Part shown: positions 17,045 through 25,489 of the stretch, one piece after another | Position numbering within the stretch: the stretch's first letter is position 1 | Layout of the letters: each line of letters begins with the position of its first letter | Origin: Gp6-AA40 sp035293405 | Lineage (GTDB): Bacteria > Acidobacteriota > Vicinamibacteria > Vicinamibacterales > UBA2999 | Assembly: GCA_035293405.1 (NCBI GenBank) | Contig: DATDOE010000056.1 | Coordinates: 27,475-91,474, forward strand | Reading direction: 5' to 3' | DNA length: 64,000 bases | The notes under the pieces: generated by a model | Told to the model about the DNA's origin: nothing | The model's input: only the letters and a program-made list of their open reading frames with translations | Databases searched by the model: none | Program-made: the position numbers and the translations under genes

Positions 17045-17670
17045 TCCACACCATTCGACGCTGGCTCGCCCGGTTGCTGATCGCCGGCGGCGCTGCGGCG
17101 GTGATCTGGGTCGTGGTGAGTCTCGTGCTGGCCTCATCGCATCGGCGTCAGGACGAAGCCGCGCTCGAGCAGATGCGGACGGCGCCGGTTCCGGAAGAGA
17201 AACCAGCCCTGCCCGCGTCGCTCTCGTCGGGTGAGCCGATCGGTACATTGGAGCTGGTGCGCGTGGGGCTGTCGGGCGTCGTCGTCGAAGGTGACGAGGA
17301 TGCGGTTCTGGATCGGGCCATTGGACACTTGCCCGACACGCCACTCCCGTGGAACATCGGGAACAGCGCGTTGGCCGCCCATCGAGACGCGTTGTTCAGG
17401 CCGTTGAAGGGCGTCCGTCTCGGGGACATCTTGCGACTCAAGACGCCGCACGGCGATTTCGACTACCGCGTGAACGAAACGCTGATTGTGAATCCAGAGG
17501 ATGTGTGGGTGCTCGATCCCACACCGGTCTCGACGTTGACCTTGATCAGCTGCTATCCCTTCAACTTCATCGGCCATGCTCCGAAGCGCTTCATCGTGCG
17601 AGCGGAGCAGATCCCGTCGAACACGCCTGACGTGAACCTGGAACCGGTCTCGCTATCCTCTTCGCAGTAG
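17041..17670 (+). CDS. Class D-like sortase
   Basis: 209 residues. An N-terminal membrane anchor (LLIAGGAAAVIWVVVSLVLA) is followed by a sortase beta-barrel. The catalytic residues are in the expected contexts: H114 (ALAAHRD), C171 (TLISCYPF) and R183 (APKRFIVRA). The TLxTCYPF-GxxxxRFIVxA pattern is that of class D/E sortases. Translation is coupled to the VWFA gene by a 4-bp overlap. Sortases are unusual in Gram-negatives, where they can only act in the periplasm. The acceptor nucleophile is unknown. The LPQTA protein upstream is the obvious substrate. Confidence 0.88.
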   Translation: MIHTIRRWLARLLIAGGAAAVIWVVVSLVLASSHRRQDEAALEQMRTAPVPEEKPALPASLSSGEPIGTLELVRVGLSGVVVEGDEDAVLDRAIGHLPDTPLPWNIGNSALAAHRDALFRPLKGVRLGDILRLKTPHGDFDYRVNETLIVNPEDVWVLDPTPVSTLTLISCYPFNFIGHAPKRFIVRAEQIPSNTPDVNLEPVSLSSSQ

Positions 17671-17743
17671 CCAGCCTCCCAATTCTCAGCAGCGCTTGAC
17701 CCGACGCCCCTGATACGCTGTGGCCTTCGGAAAGGAGACAGCT

Positions 17744-18748
17744 GTGCGAGGCGTGGTGAGAGCCGTCATTGTCCTGAGCGGTCTCGTGCTCATTGGTATT
17801 GGTGGGGTGACGTCATGGCGCTGGGTGGAGGGATACCTTACTCGCCGCGCGTTTGCCGCGTACATGGAAGCCGGAAAGGCACGGGCGGCGCGAATGCTCG
17901 AGGAAGTCGGAACCTTGCCCGACGAGCTCAGAGAAAGCTCGGGACTGGCCGTCAGCCGTACACAGCCCGGCGTCATCTGGTCGCACAACGATTCGGGTGA
18001 CCGTCCCAACCTCTATGCGATCGATGTGTCCGGCCGGCTCCTCGCCATCGTGCCGGTGACCGATGCATCTGCACAGGACTGGGAAGACATGTCGGCTGGT
18101 CCCTGTCCATCGAGCATCATGACCACCGCACCGCTTGAAGACAGGCTTGAAAGAAGCAGCTGCCTCTTTGTGGCCGACACCGGCAACAACAATTTCCAAC
18201 GAGAGATGCTGACGGTCTACGTCGTGGTCGAGCCCAGGCTCACTCCGGGCGCGAAGCCATCCCCGGTGTCCGCGAGGTCCTTCCGCTATCGATATCCCGA
18301 TCGTCCTCACAACGCCGAGGCGCTCGCGGTGCTGCCGACCGGAGAAGTGACGGTCGTCACAAAGGACGGCACCGGCGCGGCCGACTTCTTTGCGCTGTCC
18401 GCGGCCAGCATCGCGCGAGCGCTTGCGAGTGGAGAGGTGCTGACCGCAGAAGACACCGGCAACACGGGGATCGAGCCTGATGCGCAGATCAGTCGACTCG
18501 TGACGGGCGCTGCGATCTCGCCCGACGGGAACACGCTCGCAGTGAGAACGTACAACGAGGTGTTCTTCTACAGCGCGTCCGACGGTGGACGGGGAACGAC
18601 CCGCTGGCGCGTGGCAGGACGGCCATGTTTCCTCGGCGACGCCGAGCCTCAAGGCGAAGCCATCGCCTACCTCGACGCCACGACGTTGCTCCTCACATCC
18701 GAGACGTCGCGCGGCAGACGCGGCACCATTCATCGGCTGCAGTGCTAG
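17744..18748 (+). CDS. Membrane-anchored beta-propeller-like hypothetical protein
   Basis: 334 residues from GTG 17744, selected because AAAGGAGA lies at 17731-17738. A single N-terminal hydrophobic segment (IVLSGLVLIGIGGVTSW) suggests an uncleaved anchor or signal. The body has motifs of secreted propeller or esterase-like proteins (ELRESSGLAVSRTQPGVIWS, HNDSGDRPNLYAID, FVADTGNNNFQR, LPTGEVTVVTKDGTG, AISPDGNTLAVRTYNE). No catalytic motif is recognised. It follows the sortase gene by 73 bp and may belong to the same surface locus. Confidence 0.6.
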   Translation: MRGVVRAVIVLSGLVLIGIGGVTSWRWVEGYLTRRAFAAYMEAGKARAARMLEEVGTLPDELRESSGLAVSRTQPGVIWSHNDSGDRPNLYAIDVSGRLLAIVPVTDASAQDWEDMSAGPCPSSIMTTAPLEDRLERSSCLFVADTGNNNFQREMLTVYVVVEPRLTPGAKPSPVSARSFRYRYPDRPHNAEALAVLPTGEVTVVTKDGTGAADFFALSAASIARALASGEVLTAEDTGNTGIEPDAQISRLVTGAAISPDGNTLAVRTYNEVFFYSASDGGRGTTRWRVAGRPCFLGDAEPQGEAIAYLDATTLLLTSETSRGRRGTIHRLQC

Positions 18749-18855
18749 GCGTGCGGTCGCTCACCTTGTCATCCTGGGTGAAGACGCACACGAGCGGGTG
18801 AGGGCCACGCGTCGCACGTGATATCCTGCGTGTCCCTTCTTCTACTGAGGACACC

Positions 18856-19362
18856 ATGGTTCTGACCAAGCCCGAGCTGATTGGCTCTTTGCAGCACGAA
18901 GTCGACATCCTGCTTCACCTCGCCAACAAAGTCGATCGCACCGCACTCGACTATCGCCCGACGCCGAAGCAGCGCAGCACGATCGAGCTGCTGAAATATT
19001 TGAGCGTCATGGGTCCGCAACTGGTGCAGGCGGCCAAGGCTGGTGGGTTCGACCCGGCCGCGTTTACGGCCGCCAGCCAGGCCGCCGAAGCGCGGAATTT
19101 CGATGGGACGCTCGCGGCGATCGCCGCGCACAAGGACACCTACGCCACGCTGCTGGCGGACATGTCCGACGCGGACTTCCGCACGCCGATCGAGATGTTC
19201 GGCAACAAGACGACGAAGGGCGCGTTCATCGTCAACCTCGTGCTCGGCGGGTGCGCGGCGTACCGGACGCAGCTGTTCGTGTACCTCAAGGCGTGCGGCC
19301 GCGACGAGTTGAGCACGATGAACCTCTGGGCCGGAGTGGACGCGCCGGTCGCCGCCGTCTAG
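18856..19362 (+). CDS. DinB-like four-helix protein
   Basis: 168 residues, cytoplasmic. The helical pattern (LTKPELIGSLQHEVDILLHL, RPTPKQRSTIELLKYLSVMG, VLGGCAAYRTQLFVYLKACG) matches the DinB/YfiT-like superfamily, whose members are often metal-dependent thiol transferases or uncharacterised. The usual third metal-ligand histidine (HxxxH) near the C-terminus is replaced by AAYRTQL, so metal binding is uncertain. The gene stands alone, between a secreted protein and the convergent restriction-modification locus. Confidence 0.65.
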   Translation: MVLTKPELIGSLQHEVDILLHLANKVDRTALDYRPTPKQRSTIELLKYLSVMGPQLVQAAKAGGFDPAAFTAASQAAEARNFDGTLAAIAAHKDTYATLLADMSDADFRTPIEMFGNKTTKGAFIVNLVLGGCAAYRTQLFVYLKACGRDELSTMNLWAGVDAPVAAV

Positions 19363-19371
19363 CCGCCTCGG

Positions 19372-19479
19372 CTAACCTCCTCGCAGCCACGCGACGCCGT
19401 AGGCGATGGCGGCGAGGAGAATCGCGGCGGCGATGATGATCGCCTCCGCGCGCCGCATCCACCCTTCAGCCTGCTTCAT
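19372..19479 (-). CDS. 35-aa single-helix membrane peptide (candidate)
   Basis: On the minus strand, ATG at 19479 opens a 35-codon frame ending in TAG at 19374-19372. It has a charged N-terminus (MKQAEGWMRRAE), one hydrophobic helix (AIIIAAAILLAAIAYGVAWL) and an RGG tail. It starts 16 bp after the restriction-endonuclease stop, so it could be the third gene of that operon. The ribosome-binding site is weak (GCAGAG). Similar one-helix peptides can be chance frames in GC-rich DNA, hence the modest confidence. Confidence 0.4.
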   Translation of the reverse strand: MKQAEGWMRRAEAIIIAAAILLAAIAYGVAWLRGG

Positions 19480-19495
19480 CTCTGCGTCTGAGCCG

Positions 19496-19945
19496 CTAGA
19501 CCGGTTGCTTCTGTCCGACGAGGACATCCCACCATCCGAAGTGCGTCGCCATCAGGTGGTCCAGCTCCCTGGTGTCCGAGGTTGACTCCGTTTGCCCGGC
19601 CGCGGGCAGACAGTACGCCGCGTGCGGCGACGCTTCGAGCATGTAGAGCACGCCGGCAGAAAACCCCTTCCCGGCGTAGGTGATGCAGCCGGCCATCGGC
19701 AGCGCCTGCAGATCGTCGATCGCGTAGGGGATCTTCTCGTCGACGGTGCCTTCGCTTTCCTGGAACTTGCACTCGATCGCGAAGGCTTTGTTGGTGGGCT
19801 CGCACACGCAGAAGACATCGATGCGGCGGTTCTTGCCGATGATCGTCTTGCCGACATTGATTTCCCGATAGACCTTCAGCCCGCGCGGGCCGAATCGTCT
19901 GGAGACGTAGCAGGCGACCAGGTTGGCGTAGTCTCCGCCGGTCAT
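19496..19945 (-). CDS. PD-(D/E)xK nuclease, putative restriction endonuclease
   Basis: 149 residues. The nuclease core is recognisable: RRIDVFC supplies D43, a hydrophobic strand AFAIECKFQ supplies E58 and K60, and Q62 follows, giving the D-x14-E-C-K arrangement of PD-(D/E)xK enzymes. It begins inside the methyltransferase stop codon (ATGA overlap at 19942-19945), the classic layout of a type II restriction-modification operon with the modification gene first. It is small for a type II endonuclease, so it may act with a partner or as a dimer. The recognition site is unknown. Confidence 0.75.
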   Translation of the reverse strand: MTGGDYANLVACYVSRRFGPRGLKVYREINVGKTIIGKNRRIDVFCVCEPTNKAFAIECKFQESEGTVDEKIPYAIDDLQALPMAGCITYAGKGFSAGVLYMLEASPHAAYCLPAAGQTESTSDTRELDHLMATHFGWWDVLVGQKQPV

Positions 19946-20727
19946 GTGCGCGAGTCGATCACGTCGAGGAGATCGGGCTGTGCGGCGAGCGGCAGGTCGG
20001 CCGGCTTCCTGCCCTCACCGTACTCACCCAGCCTCTCCGCTGACAGGCGAACCGCTTCGGGGTTGAGGTCGGTGCCGGTAAACCTGCGGCCCAACTTCAC
20101 CGCCGCGACGCCGATGCTGCCGGAGCCCATGAACGGATCCGCTACCAGCTCGCCTGGCTGCGAGCTTTGTGTGATGAGCACTTCCGAGACTGCGACGGGC
20201 TTTTCGGCCGGGTAGCCGCGGTGGATTCTGGGAACGGCAATCACGTCGGCGATGCCGAGGTCGTTGAGCTTGCGCTTGCCCTTCTCGAAGAACAGGATGA
20301 ATTCGTAGCGGGCGCGGTAGTGATAGCCCATGCCGATGGTCTTCTTGTCCCACACCAGCGGCTTCCAGAAGCGGAACCCTGCGCGCTCGGCCTCGGGCTT
20401 GGCGACGAACATGGTTTCGGCATCGCAGAAGAGATAGAAGTGCGTGTCGCGCCGGAGCACGCGGAAGACTTCGTCGAAGAGTTCCCCGAACCGCGCGTTG
20501 GGAAACACTTTGAACCAATCGTTGCTGGACGACTTGCTGTGCTTCAGTCGCGTCGTCGTGCCGATCGCGCGATGCTTCTCCAGCGACTCGTAGGCCGGAT
20601 CGGTGATCAGCAGATCGACCGACTCCGACGGCATCTCGCGAAGCCAACCGACCGAGTCTGCCGAAGAAAGTTCGAAGAGGGGAGGGTTCACCACAGCCTC
20701 AGTGGAGGGCGGACGACTGGTTCTCAT
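19942..20727 (-). CDS. Site-specific DNA methyltransferase (N4/N6 class, beta order)
   Basis: 261 residues from ATG at 20727; an upstream in-frame ATG at 20853 would overlap the divergent TonB-C gene region. The catalytic motif IV is DPAY (D43-Y46), an accepted variant of DPPY. The SAM-binding motif I, DPFMGSGSIGVAA, lies near the C-terminus, so motif order is that of beta-class N4-cytosine/N6-adenine methylases (Pfam N6_N4_Mtase). Conserved FYLFCDAETMF and WDKKTIGMGYHYRARYEFI segments support this. It is translationally coupled to the nuclease gene downstream. No flanking transposase or integrase is visible. Confidence 0.85.
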   Translation of the reverse strand: MRTSRPPSTEAVVNPPLFELSSADSVGWLREMPSESVDLLITDPAYESLEKHRAIGTTTRLKHSKSSSNDWFKVFPNARFGELFDEVFRVLRRDTHFYLFCDAETMFVAKPEAERAGFRFWKPLVWDKKTIGMGYHYRARYEFILFFEKGKRKLNDLGIADVIAVPRIHRGYPAEKPVAVSEVLITQSSQPGELVADPFMGSGSIGVAAVKLGRRFTGTDLNPEAVRLSAERLGEYGEGRKPADLPLAAQPDLLDVIDSRT

Positions 20728-20853
20728 TCTACGTTCATTCTTGTTTCGCGCGATGACAGCCCAGGTCACGCCGAGCCGCGACGGCAAGCCAATCGCTCGG
20801 GCGTCTCGTCTAATTCGGGCACGATCACTCACGAGGCCAACCAAGGAGGTCAC

Positions 20854-21216
20854 ATGCGCATCGCACTGCTCACGGCCGGCATCGCACTGGCGGCCGTCCT
20901 GACGATCTCGGCTCAGGAGATCGTTTACACGCCCGGCGACGGCGTCACGCTTCCGAGGCCGACAAAGGAAGTGCGCCCGGAGTACACACAGGCGCCGCTG
21001 ACCGCCGGCATCCAGGGCACGGTGGTGCTCGAGGTCGTGGTGCTCGCTGATGGGAAAGTCGGCGATGTGCCTGTGACCGAGTCCCTCGATAGCGAATATG
21101 GCCTGGACCGCCAGGCGCTCGAGGCGACGAAGCAGTGGGAATTCACCCCCGGCGCGAAGGACGGCAAGCCCGTGGCGGTGGGCGTTCAGATCGAGCTCAG
21201 GTTCACGCTCAAGTAG
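20854..21216 (+). CDS. TonB C-terminal-domain protein (periplasmic)
   Basis: 120 residues from ATG 20854 with AAGGAGG at 20843-20849. A signal peptide (MRIALLTAGIALAAVLTISA) precedes a single TonB_C domain (VRPEYTQAPLTAGIQGTVVL, WEFTPGAKDGKPVAVGVQIE). It lacks the cytoplasmic N-terminus, transmembrane anchor and proline-rich spacer of true TonB, so it is a secreted TonB_C-only protein of a kind frequent in acidobacteria. It may modulate outer-membrane transport, but ExbB/ExbD are not nearby. It is divergent from the methyltransferase gene. Confidence 0.8.
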   Translation: MRIALLTAGIALAAVLTISAQEIVYTPGDGVTLPRPTKEVRPEYTQAPLTAGIQGTVVLEVVVLADGKVGDVPVTESLDSEYGLDRQALEATKQWEFTPGAKDGKPVAVGVQIELRFTLK

Positions 21217-21222
21217 GCGAGG

Positions 21223-21281
21223 GTCCGGCTGCCGCCTCCGCCGCTGCGCGGCTACGGCGCGCCAAGGAAGCCGGACACTAC
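21223..21281. repeat. Extended TGTCCGGC-family hairpin
   Basis: Outer arms GTCCGGCT and AGCCGGACACTAC enclose ~40 bp that include GCCGCTGCGCGGC. The CTAC end is the GTAG foot on the minus strand. A larger-loop version of the 1912/60870 repeat, just after the TonB-C stop. Confidence 0.55.
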
Positions 21282-21315
21282 ATACCGGACTGATTCGTTA
21301 GAGAAAACGCGCGAG

Positions 21316-21344
21316 TTGACAGGGAAGCCCGTCTGTCAGATGAT
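21316..21344 (+). promoter_or_regulatory. Sigma-70-type promoter of the TetR-aas operon
   Basis: TTGACA (21316-21321), 17-nt spacer, GATGAT (21339-21344). The predicted start point falls within the adjacent dyad operator. Confidence 0.6.
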
Positions 21345-21345
21345 A

Positions 21346-21365
21346 GTGAGTAATCGTTTACTCAC
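21346..21365. promoter_or_regulatory. TetR operator: perfect 8-bp inverted repeat
   Basis: GTGAGTAA, spacer TCGT, TTACTCAC, ending 2 bp before the TetR ATG and just downstream of the -10 box. The symmetry, spacing and position fit autoregulation by the TetR protein encoded immediately downstream. Confidence 0.75.
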
Positions 21366-21367
21366 AT

Positions 21368-21943
21368 ATGCCAAGGCACCGATTCACCGATACTCGCGAC
21401 CGCATCGAAAAGGCCGCCACCCGCCTGTTCGTCGAGAAGGGCATCGCTGAAACCAGCATCCGGGACATCGCGCGCGCCGTCGAGATGTCCGAGGGCGCGC
21501 TCTATCGGCACTTCGAGAGCAAGGACGACCTCGTCTGGAAAGTGTTCGAGCGTCACTACGTTGAATTCGCCGCCAAGCTGCAGGCACTCGGCCGGACCGA
21601 GCCGACCGCGCGCGGCAAGCTCGCGGCGATGATTCGCGGCTTCTGCCATGCACACGACGAGAACCCCACGCTCTTTCGTTTCCTGCTCTTCGTGCAGCAC
21701 GGCCAACTGCACAAGCTCGCCCCGGGCACACCAACCCCGGTCGATGTGATGAGAACGGTGATGCATGACGCGATAGCATCACGCGAGATTCCCGCGCAGC
21801 ATCCCGACCTCGCAACCGCGCTCGTCTTCGGTGTCGTCCTCCAGCCGGTTACGTTCGCCGCCTATGAACGGCTGCCGCGTGATCTGGGCTCGATGTGCGA
21901 TCGACTCGTCGCCGCGGCCTGGGCCGCAGTCACCACCACGTAG
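21368..21943 (+). CDS. TetR/AcrR family transcriptional regulator
   Basis: 191 residues. The N-terminal helix-turn-helix is typical (AATRLFVEKGIAETSIRDIA, EMSEGALYRHFESKDDLVW), followed by an all-helical ligand domain. The gene begins 3 bp after a perfect dyad operator and is followed after 22 bp by the LplT-PlsC-Aas fusion gene. It very likely represses this two-gene operon in response to a fatty-acyl or lipid ligand. The ligand is inferred from context only. Confidence 0.9.
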   Translation: MPRHRFTDTRDRIEKAATRLFVEKGIAETSIRDIARAVEMSEGALYRHFESKDDLVWKVFERHYVEFAAKLQALGRTEPTARGKLAAMIRGFCHAHDENPTLFRFLLFVQHGQLHKLAPGTPTPVDVMRTVMHDAIASREIPAQHPDLATALVFGVVLQPVTFAAYERLPRDLGSMCDRLVAAAWAAVTTT

Positions 21944-21965
21944 GAGACGTAGAGGAGAGATGTCC

Positions 21966-24900
21966 ATGCGATCCCCACTCGTGCAGCTCCTGACCGCGCG
22001 CCGCTTCGCGCCGCTCTTCGTCACGCAGTTCCTCGGCGCGTTCAACGACAACCTGCTGAAGAGCGCGCTGGCCATTCTCGTGACCTATCGCCTGGCCGAG
22101 CAGTCGGGGCTCGATGCCGCGTCGCTGGCGATGCTGGCGAGCGCACTGTTCATCGCGCCGTTCTTCCTCTTCTCGGGGGCGTCGGGCACGCTGTCCGACC
22201 GGTTCGACAAGGCGCTCATCGCCCGGTGGGTCAAGATCGTCGAGATCGGGATCATGGGGCTTGGCGCATGGGGACTCTGGCAGGGAAGTGTGCCGCTGCT
22301 CCTCGCCGCGCTCTTCTGTCTCGGCACGCACTCCACGGTCTTCGGTCCGATCAAGTACGCGCTGCTGCCCCAGCACCTCCGCGAGGAGGAGCTGGTCGCG
22401 GGCAATGCACTCATCGAGGCGGGCACCTTCCTCGCGATTCTGTTCGGAACGATCCTGGGCGGCAGCATTGCGCTGTTCGACAACGGCGCACTGATTGTCG
22501 GCGCCTGCGGTCTCATCAGCGCGATCTCGGGATGGCTCGCCGCTCGACAGATTCCCGCGGCGCCACCCGCGCCCGGTGCTGAGCTCCCACGTGTGCGCCT
22601 GCTGCACGACACGATCGACGTCGTCAGCTACGTGACGAGCAGGCCCAAGCTGCTGCTCCCGATTCTCGCCACCTCGTGGTTCTGGCTCTTCGGTCTCATC
22701 GTGGTGTCCGGGCTGCCCGTCTTCGCCAAGGACGTGCTCTTCGCCAACGAGCAGGTCGTGACGATGATGCTGGCGCTCTTCGCGATCGGCGTCGGCCTCG
22801 GGTCGTTGCTCGCCGAGAGGCTCTTGCACGGTGAGGTCAGCGGCCGATTCGTGCCGTGGTCGGCCATCGCGATGGCCTACTTCGCGATCGACCTTCACCT
22901 GTCGAGCGCACACGTGCTGGCCGCGGCGGATCTCGCGAACGTCGCCACGTTCCTGGCGAGGCCGGGAAGCTGGCGCGTGGTCATCGACCTCGTCGGCGTC
23001 GCGATGGCCGGCGGTCTGTTCACGGTCCCGCTCTACGCCATTCTTCAGCATGAAAGCGAGCCGAGCCACCGGGCGCGCGTGATCGCCGCCAACAACATCA
23101 TCAACGCGCTGGCGATGACGGTGGCGACGGTCGCCGCCGGCATCCTGTCTCGGCGGCTGACGATGGGCGAGCTGTTCGCGGTGTGTGGATTCACCACGCT
23201 TCCAGTCGCGGTGTACGCGGCGTGGGTGGTGCGGCGATCGATGGCCAAAGGGGTGATGCGTCTCGTCCTTCGGCTGCTGTACCGCGTGCAGGTTGACGGG
23301 CTCGAGCATGCCCGCGCCGCGATGCCGCACGCGGTGATTGCCGCCAACCATGCGTCGTTTCTCGACGGCCTCCTGCTCGGCGCATTTCTTCCAGGCGATC
23401 CGATCTTTGCCGTCGACACGTCCATCGCCAAGCAGTGGTGGGCGAAGCCGTTTCTCGCCGTGGTCAACGCGCTGCCGGTCGACCCGACCAACCCGCTGTC
23501 GATTCGCAGCATGATCCGCGCGGTCGACGGTGGCTCGGCGTGCATCATCTTTCCGGAGGGGCGCATCACCACGACCGGCGCGTTGATGAAGGTCTACGAA
23601 GGTCCGGCCGTCATCGCCGAGCGCACGAAGGCCAACCTGGTGCTCGTCCGGATCGAAGGGGTTGAGTTCACGCCGTTCTCGCGTCTGGCCGGCAAGGTCC
23701 GGCGGCGGCTCTTTCCGCGGATTCGCATTCGCATCCTGCCGCCGCGGCGGCTGGCCTCGCCTGACGGCGTGACCGGCCGCGCGCGCCGCGCCGCGCTGCG
23801 CCGCGCGCTCGGCGACGAGATGGTGAAGACGATGTTCGCGACCGCGCGCATCGAGACGACGCTCTTCGACGCGCTGCTCGAGGCGCGGCAGCAGCACGGC
23901 GGCGGCCATCCGATCGTCGACGACATCGAGTTCAGCCCGATGAGCTATCGCAGCCTCATTACGGCCAGCTTCGCGCTCGGCGGAGTGCTCGCCACCCGCA
24001 CCAGGCCGGGTGAACGTGTGGGTGTGCTCCTGCCGACCTCGCGCGCCGCGGTGGTGACGTTCTTCGGGCTGCAGGCCGAGGGTCGCGTGCCGGCGATGCT
24101 CAACTTCTCAACCGGTCCCGCAGCCGCGCAGTCGGCGTGTCGAGCGGCCGAGATCGCGCTGGTGATTACGGCGCGACGATTCGTCGAGAAGGCCAAGCTC
24201 GGGCCGATGGTCGCCGCCCTCGAATCACAGGCCACGGTCCTCTATCTCGAGGATGTTCGCCGGGAGATTGGTATCCTGTCGCGGCTCTCCGCGCTGGTGA
24301 AATCGCTAACGGCCACGCCGCGCCATCGTCCGGAGCGAGCGAGCGATCCTGCTGTTGTGCTCTTCACCTCGGGATCGGAAGGCACGCCGAAGGGCGTCGT
24401 GCTGAGCCATCGCAACCTGCTCGCCAACCGTCATCAGCTCGGCTGCGTCGTCGACTTCAGCCCGAAGGACATCGTCTTCAACGCGCTGCCGGTGTTCCAT
24501 AGCTTCGGATTGACAGGCGGTCTGCTCCTGCCGCTGCTGGCCGGCGTGCGCGTGTTCCTGTACCCGTCTCCGCTGCACTATCGAACGGTTCCCGAGCTGG
24601 CGTATGGCGTGAATGCGACGATTCTCTTTGGCACCGACACGTTCCTCGCCGGCTACGCCCGCGTCGCCGACAGCTACGACTTCTACTCGGTGCGCTACGT
24701 GTTTGCAGGCGCCGAGCGCGTGAAGGCCGAGACGCGGCGGATGTGGTTCGAGAAGTTCGGCATCAGGCTCTTCGAGGGCTATGGGACCACGGAGACCGCG
24801 CCCGCTCTCGCCGTGAACACGCCGATGCACTTCAGGGCCGGCACGGTCGGACGTCTGCTGCCAGGCATCGAGCATCGTCTCGATCCGGTCGAAGGGATTG

Positions 24901-25391
24901 CCGAGGGCGGCCGGCTCTTCGTCCGCGGTCCGAACGTGATGTCGGGATACCTCCGCGCGGAGAAGCCCGGCGTGCTCGACCCACCCGCGAACGGCTGGTA
25001 CGACACCGGCGACATCGTCCAGCTCGACGCCGAAGGGTTCGTCACCATCAAAGGGCGCGCGAAGCGGTTCGCCAAGGTGGCCGGTGAGATGGTGCCGCTC
25101 GGCGCAGTGGAGGAGTTCATCGCCACCGTTTGGCCGTCGGCGATGCACGCGGTGGTCACGGTGCCCGACGCGAAGCGCGGCGAGCAGCTCGTGCTCATCA
25201 CGGATCAGGCCGATGCCAACCGGGCGTCGCTGGCAAGCGCGGCCCGTGAGGCGGGCATCCCGGAGATGTTCGTGCCTCGGTCGATCGCCCGTGTCCCCAA
25301 GGTGCCGCTCCTCGGTACGGGGAAGATCGATTACGTGAGCGCGGGCCAGCTCGCTCTTGAACTGGGAGGCCGCGAAGCCGTGGTTTCGTAG
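21966..25391 (+). CDS. aas: LplT-PlsC-Aas fusion: lysophospholipid transporter / acyltransferase / acyl-ACP synthetase
   Basis: 1,141 residues from ATG 21966, with AGAGGAGA about 8 nt upstream. Three domains are fused. An MFS transporter of the LplT type (about 1-415) begins RRFAPLFVTQFLGAFNDNLL. A PlsC acyltransferase (about 430-620) has the NHASFLDG catalytic H-x4-D box and FPEGRITTTG. An AMP-forming acyl-ACP synthetase (about 640-1141) has LFTSGSEGTPKGVVLSH, YGTTETAPALA and YDTGDIV. Together they import lysophospholipids, activate fatty acids and re-acylate the lipid at the inner membrane. In E. coli lplT and aas are separate genes; the three-domain fusion is known in several phyla. It is co-transcribed with the TetR regulator. 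Confidence 0.92.
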   Translation: MRSPLVQLLTARRFAPLFVTQFLGAFNDNLLKSALAILVTYRLAEQSGLDAASLAMLASALFIAPFFLFSGASGTLSDRFDKALIARWVKIVEIGIMGLGAWGLWQGSVPLLLAALFCLGTHSTVFGPIKYALLPQHLREEELVAGNALIEAGTFLAILFGTILGGSIALFDNGALIVGACGLISAISGWLAARQIPAAPPAPGAELPRVRLLHDTIDVVSYVTSRPKLLLPILATSWFWLFGLIVVSGLPVFAKDVLFANEQVVTMMLALFAIGVGLGSLLAERLLHGEVSGRFVPWSAIAMAYFAIDLHLSSAHVLAAADLANVATFLARPGSWRVVIDLVGVAMAGGLFTVPLYAILQHESEPSHRARVIAANNIINALAMTVATVAAGILSRRLTMGELFAVCGFTTLPVAVYAAWVVRRSMAKGVMRLVLRLLYRVQVDGLEHARAAMPHAVIAANHASFLDGLLLGAFLPGDPIFAVDTSIAKQWWAKPFLAVVNALPVDPTNPLSIRSMIRAVDGGSACIIFPEGRITTTGALMKVYEGPAVIAERTKANLVLVRIEGVEFTPFSRLAGKVRRRLFPRIRIRILPPRRLASPDGVTGRARRAALRRALGDEMVKTMFATARIETTLFDALLEARQQHGGGHPIVDDIEFSPMSYRSLITASFALGGVLATRTRPGERVGVLLPTSRAAVVTFFGLQAEGRVPAMLNFSTGPAAAQSACRAAEIALVITARRFVEKAKLGPMVAALESQATVLYLEDVRREIGILSRLSALVKSLTATPRHRPERASDPAVVLFTSGSEGTPKGVVLSHRNLLANRHQLGCVVDFSPKDIVFNALPVFHSFGLTGGLLLPLLAGVRVFLYPSPLHYRTVPELAYGVNATILFGTDTFLAGYARVADSYDFYSVRYVFAGAERVKAETRRMWFEKFGIRLFEGYGTTETAPALAVNTPMHFRAGTVGRLLPGIEHRLDPVEGIAEGGRLFVRGPNVMSGYLRAEKPGVLDPPANGWYDTGDIVQLDAEGFVTIKGRAKRFAKVAGEMVPLGAVEEFIATVWPSAMHAVVTVPDAKRGEQLVLITDQADANRASLASAAREAGIPEMFVPRSIARVPKVPLLGTGKIDYVSAGQLALELGGREAVVS

Positions 25392-25430
25392 CGCGGGGTT
25401 CCTCGTGACACCTTGGGACAAATTACTCGA

Positions 25431-25453
25431 CGGACCCAACGGTTGGGCGTCCG
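25431..25453. terminator. Hairpin after aas, possible terminator
   Basis: CGGACCCAAC pairs with GTTGGGCGTCCG to give a compact GC-rich stem 40 bp after the aas stop, between convergent genes. There is no T-tract on either strand. Confidence 0.4.
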
Positions 25454-25489
25454 CGCTTCTCAGCGGTTGATTGACGAGCAGCTCGGGGC

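Noticed and set aside
17696..17719. Promoter TTGACC ... GATACG before the gene at 17744
   Set aside because: The spacer is only 10-12 nt, too short for a sigma-70 promoter.
21930..23909. 659-codon minus-strand frame opposite aas
   Set aside because: Shadow of the fusion gene: extreme Arg/Glu/His content and no recognisable motif.
25430..25453. Classical Rho-independent terminator after aas
   Set aside because: The stem is good but no run of T follows on either strand, so it is listed only as a possible terminator hairpin.
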